From Gentiana macrophylla (taxonomy: Eukaryota > Streptophyta > Magnoliopsida > Gentianales > Gentianaceae): DNA of 64,000 bases. The notes under the pieces were generated by a model, which ran no database searches, was not told the DNA's origin, and saw only the letters and a program-made list of their open reading frames with translations. The stretch spans positions 6,299,822 to 6,363,821 of the forward strand of contig CM047806.1 of assembly GCA_026214975.1 (NCBI GenBank), written 5' to 3'. The position numbers were made by a program, and so were the translations under genes. Positions 57,151-64,000 of this stretch are shown one piece after another (position 1 is the stretch's first letter; every line of letters starts with the position of its first letter).

Positions 57151-58614
57151 TTCTTTTTAAAGATATGATTCCTAAAAACTCAAGGGATTCCATTTTTCGT
57201 TTGTCGGATTCTAGGGAAAAGTGTCTCTACGACACAATTCATCCCAGTACTACATGGATGGTCCCAATCCAGAATATGAACCATAAAAGAAAACACCTAT
57301 TAAACCGCTCATAAGAATACCAGTTTTGGTACATATTATCCAAAGAGGAATTTCTCTCCGGTAGTATGGTTTGGTATTGCTACCGTGCATGACTTCGAGA
57401 GTCATGATGATATTATCTATCTACTATTAAGAGCAAAAATAAAGAGAACGAGTGTTAAGTTATGATGATGTTATGATTTTGAACCTAATAATGAACCTTT
57501 TGTATAATAGTACTGTCTTTTGCTAAATATAGAGTTTGTGTAGTATGAGCATTAGATAAGAAATGTCTAATGCTTATAAAATGCATAAACATGCAGGTTT
57601 ACGGGGTGAAATAATCCTCGATGTTTAGTACCTATGTATGCTAAGAAGTAGTCTATCCTCTAAATGAATGTAAGCCTGATATAATGCCCTAGAAATTGCT
57701 CAAACTTATGTACCCATGACTGTTGCATTATCTACTCAGGTTCTTAATGTATGTCTCTGGTTTGTTTTTTTATCATTTGTGTAGTTATTAATTTTCAAGT
57801 TTTGCTTCCCCCTATTTAGTATAGATGATTGAAAAACCCAAATAGAGCTTCATTGTTATATTAAGATGGCCGGGTGGAGCTTCAGTTTTACATTACAAAG
57901 GCCAGATGTCAACTCCGAAAATAACCTCTTCGCCTCTTATTAGTAGAAGGATATGTAGGTCCACCAGTGCTCGGGTTGCATCCCCTTTGTGATTTTTCCT
58001 TAGGTCTCTAATTGGTTCCAACATATAGAGGCAAACACTTTTTCCCTAACGTTTTTACCATCCTGGTTTTCCGGATTAGGGTTTTAATGAGTTGGGTATG
58101 TATGTTGATGACATCATATTTTTTTAGGTGTGCCGTTGTGGCAAGAACCGTGTAATATTGCTCTTTTATTAAAAATATATATTACTGTGTTCGTTTAAAT
58201 AAAGAAAATAACCGGACAGGGATGAAAAGTACGATTTAACTAAAATAACTTCGGAAAAGAAGAGAATCCTTTTCGACAATGAGAGAATTGAAGGGTAGAA
58301 GGAGAAGGATAAGCACCGCAACTTATGCGGAGTGGAAGAAATTGAGTGTCTTCGGAAAAGGCCACTGTCGATCAAGAATCGAGCAACACTTGAGGCTTCA
58401 TTGTTATATTAGGATTAAGATGTCCGGGTGGAGCTGTAGTTTACATTACAAAGGCCAGATGTCAACTCCGAAAATAACCTCTACTCCTCTTATTAGTAGA
58501 AGGAGGATATATCCGAACACACATACATGAAAATAAGATAACCTAATGCATATATGTAATGTGATGTATATACGCATCAAAAAAACTAACACTAGAAAAA
58601 ACAAACCCAAAAAA
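57151..58614. other. gene-free part of unit 2
   Basis: Matches 48846-50304. Several one-base indels are concentrated after about 58190. Confidence 0.45.
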
Positions 58615-58870
58615 AAAGGTTTATTATTAAAAGGACAATTTGAACATAGAAATATGGAAAAATAGCGATTGGAATTTTATTCGGGTAAAAAGACATGTAT
58701 TTATTATTGTTGTGATAGTAAACATTAGATTTGAGGCGTCGATTCCACTGCAAAGAAACTGTGGATTTGGGGTTATAAACAGTGAATTTGTCCCTATCAC
58801 CCAATTTTTATTTCCAATGTCTTGATTCCATTTTCCCTCTCTTTTTTGTATTTTTGAACCACTCCCAAAA
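58615..58870 (-). repeat. dispersed repeat X, unit 2 copy (MITE-free)
   Basis: Counterpart of 50305-50560 with a cluster of differences around the CAGTGGAA/TTCCACTG words. Confidence 0.75.
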
Positions 58871-59339
58871 AAAAAAAAAAACTTAACAATTATAATTTAC
58901 ATATAACATAGACTTAAAAACCGGGGCGTCACAGCCGGTATACGACTTACGACCCGTTGACTTGCATTTTATTGTGACAATAGTGAGATACACTTTCCAA
59001 AACCATTGTCGTAATGGATTTCGACATTAGACTTCAGAAGGACAATCGATCAGGTGACAATGATACTTTGACGACAAGTTGAGCGAAACCTATTGCCAAA
59101 ATCCACTACAATAACATTGGATTTCGTTGTTGCTGTCAATCGAAATTTTGCGAATTTAGAGACGACGGCGAAATGGTTGTGTCTCAAAAAAAATGATGAA
59201 TATAGTATAATTTTTCTGTGTGAAGTACAATTCTTGTTGGACTACATGAAGAAATATGAGTGTTTGAATATCTTTAATGGAGACACAATTTCGTTTAAAG
59301 GAGAGGTGTTGATTATGTTAGTTAAGGGTAGTTTAGTCA

Positions 59340-59541
59340 AAACTGTAATACATTTTGTCGTTTTTTTCTAAAAAATATGAGAGGATCAATATCAAATGGA
59401 ATTTGACCAATGTTACATTTGTCAGTTTCCTTTTTTTTAATCGTACAGTGTTTTTTATATCCATTTTTTAATAAAAAAATATAATAGCGTGGTTATGTAT
59501 AAAACTCACACACACATAGAATGAGACTCAACTTAATTATT
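59340..59541. other. right flank of the tandem array
   Basis: Short AT-rich stretch. Bases 59530-59541 (AACTTAATTATT) are the left target duplication of the LINE. Confidence 0.5.
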
Positions 59542-60139
59542 ATGGAACCTCTGGAAGGCGCAGTGTGGTGTGGTGTTCGATGAGACGTCTATTTATATTT
59601 CTTGTGTTGTGTCTGTCTCAGTGGCTATTCTGTAAGAGTATCGCCAGACGATAAATACCTTTGTGAGCGAATGAGGGGACCCTTCATCCAACGTCATGGG
59701 CTCTTCCTCCTCATGGAGTTTGGAAATGCAACACGGACGCTTCAATGGCGTCATATTCCTATCATTTGACCTGGGGGATAGTCCCGAACTTCTGGAGATG
59801 CGTGCGCTTCTTTTAGCTTTGCAGGAGGCTACCCGACTTGGCTTTTCATCGGTGATATTTGAGAGTGATTGTTTGCCTTGCGTACAGGCTTTGATGCGGC
59901 CCTTGGAGGACTTGTCTGTGCTGGGTTCTTGCTCGTGATTGTCGGACAACTTCTATTAATTTGGTTTTTGCCAGTTTTCTTTTGTTAAGCGTACTGGAAA
60001 TGTTCTCGCGCACCTTTTAGCTAGACATTGTGTGACGACTGATGATCGAGTTTCTTGGGGTATTGCCCCACCTTTTGAGGTAATCTCTACTTTTTTGACG
60101 AATTTACTTTAATAAAACTAGTTGGTTGGTTTTTCAAAA
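59542..60139 (+). mobile_element. 5'-truncated LINE tail with RNase H-like domain
   Basis: Carries only the C-terminal RNase H (RVT_3-like) part of a plant L1-type ORF2 and ends TTTTTCAAAAA. A 12-bp duplication AACTTAATTATT lies at 59530-59541 and 60140-60151. A truncated 5' end, A-tail and long target duplication are the marks of LINE retrotransposition. Confidence 0.75.
59721..60111 (+). pseudogene. LINE RNase H-like domain, frameshifted
   Basis: WKCNTDAS at 59721, with the first catalytic Asp, opens the domain. The frame shifts and continues with SPELLEMRALLLALQEATRLG (catalytic Glu helix) and IFESDCLPCVQAL (second Asp). After another shift it ends with FVKRTGNVLAHLLARHCV to a TAA near 60111. 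At least two frameshifts. The alternative, a domesticated RNase H gene, is unlikely given the LINE-type ends. Confidence 0.8.
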
Positions 60140-60151
60140 AACTTAATTATT

Positions 60152-60324
60152 GATGCAAGCCTTGTTGACGATAACAAAATGTAAGAATGTGGTTTTTTTC
60201 AAATTTGTCCAAAAAAATGATGTTGGGTTTTTAATAAAAATATTAATGTTATTTCTATGCTTCTGATAATTATCTTTTATTTATTTAGCATAGATGTTGA
60301 TTTTTCTGTTACAAAACAACAGAG

Positions 60325-60363
<39 letters not shown>

Positions 60364-60527
60364 ATAATTATTGATCGTAATGAGTACATAAATCTTTAAT
60401 AAAAAACAAAAGAGTACAGTTGATTTTTTTTTTTTTTGAAGGTTGAGTACGGTAGATCTATTTTTGCCTTTTCTTTTCTTCTTTTATTTCTTTCCTTTTA
60501 AAGGCAGTACCGACGGTTTTTTATTAG
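60152..60527. other. intergenic, (AT)n microsatellite
   Basis: No gene. (AT)n of about 28 bp at 60331-60358. Confidence 0.5.
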
Positions 60528-61226
60528 GGTGCGTTTGGATTGTTTGAATGTAACAGAATAGAATAAAACTGATGGAATGAAATGCAATAGAATGAAATGA
60601 AACCGATTTCATTTCTATGTTTGGCATGCAATGAAATGAAATATTCAAAATTGAATTAGATATGACAAGTAACACGGTGTGTGATGAGTGTGTATGATAA
60701 CGAGTGTAGCAAGCGGTGGTGGGTGGCGGAGGATGATGTGAGGTGTGCGATAGTAGTGGTTGTGGTGTGCGATAGTGGTGGTGATGGTGGTGGTTGTGGT
60801 GTGCGATAGTGGTGGTGATGGTGGTGGTTGTGGTGTGTGATACCATTGGTTCTTATGGCGGCGGCGGTGGTGGTGGTGGGTTGTGATGTTTGGGGGTTGG
60901 GTTATGATGGGGGATGGTGACGAGTTGTGCTGAGGGTGGTGACAGGGTAGGCGGCGGTGGTGGAGGGTGGTGGTGCGGTGGGGTGGGCAGGTGCCATGGG
61001 AGGTTGCGGGCGGTGGTGGTTGATTTTTTATCACTAAGTTATGCTTACATTTCATTCCATCAAACCATTTCGTCCATTCTATCTATTTTTTGATGGAATG
61101 AAAATGGTAAAAAAATCATTCCAATGGAATGAAAACTCATTCCATTCTTTCGCAACCAAACACGCCAAAATGATGGAATGAAATGAAAAAAAGCATTTCA
61201 CTATATTTCATTCAATCAATCCAAAT
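60528..61226. mobile_element. MITE-like element with GTTTGGATTG termini and G-rich core
   Basis: GTTTGGATTGTTTGAATG on the left and its near-complement CATTCAATCAATCCAAAT on the right bracket a region with many AATGGAATGAAAT words. A further pair, GGGTGCGTTTGG (left) and CCAAACACGCC (near 61163), lies just inside. Such ends are common in plant MITEs. The middle is a G-rich minisatellite. The target duplication was not resolved. Confidence 0.6.
60714..60990. repeat. G-rich minisatellite (GGTGGT-type)
   Basis: GTGTGCGATAGTGGTGGTGA plus TGGTGGTGGTTGTG repeats about three times at 60745-60840, followed by irregular GGTGG-rich sequence to about 61020. Many GG/GGG runs on the plus strand allow G-quadruplexes. 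Long His/Pro/Thr ORFs on the minus strand are a by-product. Confidence 0.8.
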
Positions 61227-61237
61227 GTAAATAATAC

Positions 61238-61373
61238 GGATACAACGGTTGTGCCACAACGAGAAAGTGATCTACACCGTTGATTATGTTAGATTTACAT
61301 CTGATCATTTTAAACACGTTATTATCAACGGTACCGATAATGATTATGTTTGTCGTTGTGGTACAATCGTTGT
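61238..61373. repeat. 136-bp element with 21-bp inverted ends
   Basis: ACAACGGTTGTGCCACAACGA at the left is mirrored by TCGTTGTGGTACAATCGTTGT at the right. The interior is related to 14245-14400. Probably a small MITE. Confidence 0.65.
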
Positions 61374-61527
61374 GCGCGTATCATTAGTCTATTTATTATT
61401 ATTGTCATTTTTTTTTTTTGTCTTTTATTTAGACGATAACAGAATGGTTGTGGAGGAGAGTTAAACCTAACCTCACCCCTCGTCCTCCTCCTCCTTGCCG
61501 CTTCCGAGGAAGACATCAACTGCCCAG

Positions 61528-61740
61528 GTTTCGATCTAATTTTTTTTTTTTTTTTTGATGTTTTTTTTCCTTCTTCTTTTATACCATTGAACACGAGGTT
61601 TGTGTTTATATATGTTTCCATCTGAACTGCTTCGTCTGTGTTTCTTCCTTAGATTTTATTTTTTGTTTGGAACATGTGTGTTAGTTGATATAATTAATAA
61701 TGAATTAAATTAATTAATTAGCCTTTGTTTGTTTTAATAG
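61528..61740 (+). other. possible 5' UTR intron of the F-box/DUF295 gene
   Basis: CTGCCCAG|GTTTCG donor and TTTTGTTTGTTTTAATAG| acceptor enclose a T-rich 213-bp stretch 24 bp before the start codon. Plausible, unproven. Confidence 0.4.
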
Positions 61741-61764
61741 ATCTGTTCTTTCTATCGTATATTT

Positions 61765-62964
61765 ATGTCAGCCATGTCAAATTTATCCCATCTTCCATAT
61801 GACTTGCTGGTTGTAATTGCCAAACTACTGAAAAAGCTCGAAGATTTCGTTTGTTTTAGATGCGTTTCCAAATCCATGTTTGCAGCTGCTAAGGATGAGT
61901 ATTTTGGAGGATTACGCGTAAGGCAAGGGGGGATGCCTTATCTGATGCTTCCTGTCAGAGATGATGGTGATGATGATGTTCGTGAGTTATACAGTTTGGT
62001 TGAGGGTGAATCTATCGTGGCTTGTGTAAAAGCTCCCAAGTTGAAAAAAAAGAAGTGCTTCGAATCGTTGGGATGGTTGCTAGTGGTTGAAGAAGATGGT
62101 AGCATGCGTCTGCTAGAGCCTTTTTCAGGCACCACCGCCGAGATTCCCCTGCCTCATCAAAACACCTTCCCAGGATACGAGGATGACGAGATGGATGGAC
62201 ATATTTTTATTCAGAAAATGGTGCTTTCATCAAGGCCAAATGAGGCTTTGGACTTTGTTTTGATGGTCATAGCGGGAGGCCGTAGTCAGTTGGGTTTTTG
62301 GAGGTTAGGGGACAAAGCATGGAATAGAATCAATGAACGTGATTGGCAATTTAAAGATGTTGTGTATCATGGTAATGGACAATTTTATGCCATCGGTGAT
62401 CCGGGGATCGTATGGGTCTTCAACTTTGCTGGAAATGATAGCAATCCAGAAGGGCGTATAATCTTAGATTGTGATCCCATTGTACCCGCCAAATCATCAA
62501 TGGATCCACCCCCCGTTGTGAATCCAATGAATTATTATGGTTATGGATCATATAATCTATATATCCTCAAAAGTGTTGATGACGCTTTGCTCATTATAAC
62601 AAGAATGGCCCCGAATTTGAGTGAGGATGGTTTGTCTTATATCACCACTAAATTTCTGGTGTATGAAGTTGATATAGCGACGAGCACATGGAAGCAGATT
62701 TATACCCTGGGAAGCATGGCTGTGTTCCTCGGCCACAATTCCACCATCGCTGTAGATGCCTCTAGGTTTCCAGCTGGAGGAGTGATCAAACACAATCATA
62801 TTTACTTCACGGACGATGATTATGAATTTTATTACGCCCGCTCAGGCGGTGGCATGGACATTGGCGTATATAATTTAGAAACGAGCATTGTTGAGCCAAT
62901 ATATCTGGGGGAGCCATTGCTCAGCAAAGTTTCCCCATCCGTATGGATTACCCCATGTATCTAA
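61765..62964 (+). CDS. F-box protein with DUF295 (KIB-type) domain, 399 aa
   Basis: Probable substrate adaptor of an SCF E3 ubiquitin ligase. Residues about 6-45 form the F-box (LSHLPYDLLVVIAKLLKKLEDFVCFRCVSKSMFAAA). The middle is rich in beta strands. Residues about 295-380 are a typical DUF295 C-terminal region: FLVYEVDIATSTWKQIYTLG, AVFLGHNSTIAVDASRFP, NHIYFTDDD, DIGVYNLE and PI. It is a single coding exon, intact, with TAA at 62962-62964. Start chosen at the first ATG (61765); the third codon after it (61774) is an alternative only 3 codons shorter. Members in Arabidopsis are many and mostly uncharacterised. It is unrelated in sequence to the FBA-type pseudogene at 14.8 kb. Confidence 0.93.
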   Translation: MSAMSNLSHLPYDLLVVIAKLLKKLEDFVCFRCVSKSMFAAAKDEYFGGLRVRQGGMPYLMLPVRDDGDDDVRELYSLVEGESIVACVKAPKLKKKKCFESLGWLLVVEEDGSMRLLEPFSGTTAEIPLPHQNTFPGYEDDEMDGHIFIQKMVLSSRPNEALDFVLMVIAGGRSQLGFWRLGDKAWNRINERDWQFKDVVYHGNGQFYAIGDPGIVWVFNFAGNDSNPEGRIILDCDPIVPAKSSMDPPPVVNPMNYYGYGSYNLYILKSVDDALLIITRMAPNLSEDGLSYITTKFLVYEVDIATSTWKQIYTLGSMAVFLGHNSTIAVDASRFPAGGVIKHNHIYFTDDDYEFYYARSGGGMDIGVYNLETSIVEPIYLGEPLLSKVSPSVWITPCI

Positions 62965-63525
62965 CAGAATTCAGATTCCAGCTTGAATTGTACTTCTCAT
63001 TTAATAAATTAGTAGTTTAGTTTTCTTTTGCAGGTAATATGGGTACTGTGTTTTAGATTAAATTATTTTCCGGGCAATTCGATATAGTTGTAGTACTGTA
63101 TTTTAAAATAAGTTATATTTCCTGGCCAGATTGATTTAGTTTGGAAATTGTAGTTTATTTTAAAATATGTTATTTTCGGGTGATTCTGTTGTGTAGAGGC
63201 TCTAATAGAGAGTTGTACACGTGGCAACATCTGGACCACACAGTTTCAGATGCAATAGGGAATTCCCCACACAGGATGAAATTGTGTGGTCAGGATGTTC
63301 TTGGCGCCAGACATCTCCGCGACAGAAGCTCTCCACAATGTAATCACCCGTTATTTTCTGGGTTGGGAAAATGTGTTTAGTTTGATGGCTCTGTTTTCTG
63401 ACAGACTTGTTTTCTGACAGACTGATGACATGTGGCATATTAACATTGGAGGAAAATTGAAGAAATAATTTGTAAATTGAATTTATTGACAAGATGTATC
63501 AATGGTTGTAAAACAAATCTAACAT
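62965..63525. other. 3' flank of the F-box/DUF295 gene
   Basis: Three loose repeats of a TTTTAAAATA.GTTAT.TT...(T/C)GG unit near 63040-63180 and a short GTTTTCTGACAGACT tandem at about 63397-63424. No gene recognised. Confidence 0.45.
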
Positions 63526-63539
63526 CGGTATAAAGCTAT

Positions 63540-64000
63540 TCACATCTCCTGATCTCCACCCAGCCATCCTTTTCACCGGCGTCGACATGGCCGGAATCCA
63601 TGGCAGTAGATTAATCCAAAATTCATTTGAAGTGGGTTTTTTATGATGTCGGATATCACCTATAGATCCGATCAACCTCTAGGACGATTCAAACAAGAAT
63701 TAAAGCAATGGAGATTATGATTTGTGTATGATTGAGACTGAGCCTGAGAGTTAATTTCTCTCAAGTTGCCTACGTATCCAACAGTAAATTGGAATCAAGT
63801 CATTCGTAGTTCCTTAGGGCTGATTATATAGGGAGGCGTCTCACTCCTTTTCTTGTCAAACAAGTCGTAGAACCCTTAAACCCTAAGGATCATCATGTGT
63901 ATATCTCTGATAATAGATAATTAAGATTATATTCGAATTATGATATTTCCTTCCGGTGATCCAGGGATTCTCCAATGATTATCCTATAATATAGACACAT
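63540..64000 (-). repeat. probable LTR fragment at the window edge
   Basis: CAAGTTGCCTACGTATCC...GGAATCAAGTCATTCGTAGTTC near 63765-63812 matches a motif I recall from many plant retrotransposon LTRs, with a TATATAGGGAGGCG box downstream at 63826. No partner LTR lies in the window, so strand and limits are uncertain. Confidence 0.35.

Larger units (their letters stand above)
51028..59339 (+). repeat. tandem duplication unit 2 (8.31 kb)
   Basis: Copy of 43160-51027 with the same content and order. It is longer mainly because of a block at about 55283-55740 not present in unit 1, plus a longer A tract at 56397-56426. The junction with unit 1 is GGTAGTTTAGTCAA|TGACTGTGC, with no obvious microhomology. 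Confidence 0.95.

Noticed and set aside
59593..59949. 118-codon minus-strand frame opposite the LINE RNase H
   Set aside because: Shadow of the plus-strand RNase H-like coding sequence, which has the recognisable WKCNTDAS, ESD and KRTGNVLAH motifs.
60484..61055. His/Pro/Thr-rich minus-strand frames of 120 and 136 codons
   Set aside because: Produced by the GGTGG minisatellite. No conserved domain, and the reading differs in each frame.

Overview
The window is nuclear DNA of a flowering plant, most likely a eudicot. The evidence is AT-rich sequence, spliced genes with GT..AG introns, plant-specific gene families (type I MADS box, F-box/DUF295, F-box/FBA, MIR169, glycine-cleavage H protein), and a dense load of plant transposons (Copia LTR elements, Stowaway, hAT and Mutator-like MITEs, Helitron-like ends, a LINE tail). 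The species cannot be named from the sequence.

Layout. 1-70 is the edge of a MIR169 precursor on the minus strand. 505-10676 is an old, degenerate Copia element, interrupted inside its integrase by a second Copia element (2589-7633) with perfect 5-bp target duplications. 11600-18763 holds two diverged copies of one segment on either side of an F-box/FBA pseudogene. A Stowaway element sits in one copy and is absent from the other, and a hAT MITE has split the F-box pseudogene. 16890-17720 is a minus-strand Copia reverse-transcriptase fragment. 20364-26575 is gene-poor, with Helitron-like termini and a decayed DDI1-like gene fragment. 28331-28938 is a second MIR169 locus on the plus strand.

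29314-31935 (minus) is an apparently intact three-exon gene for the mitochondrial glycine-cleavage H protein. 32.3-37.1 kb is a run of small DNA transposons, several with exact target duplications. 38560-39198 is an intact gene for a secreted proline/glycine-rich protein. 41515-42180 is an old relic of the 3' flank of the MADS gene. 43160-59339 is a head-to-tail tandem duplication of about 7.9 kb, each unit carrying one intact AGL62-like (M-alpha) MADS gene with its own TATA box, a hAT element, a 374-bp foldback and other repeats. A 5'-truncated LINE follows, then a G-rich MITE, and finally an intact F-box/DUF295 gene at 61765-62964. The right edge looks like an LTR fragment.

The genes form no operon or single pathway. 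The live loci appear to be the H-protein gene, the proline-rich protein gene, two MADS genes, the DUF295 F-box gene and one or two MIR169 loci. The rest is mobile DNA at various stages of decay. The best leads are the inverted MIR169 pair with an enlarged precursor loop, and the young MADS tandem array with an older ghost copy beside it.
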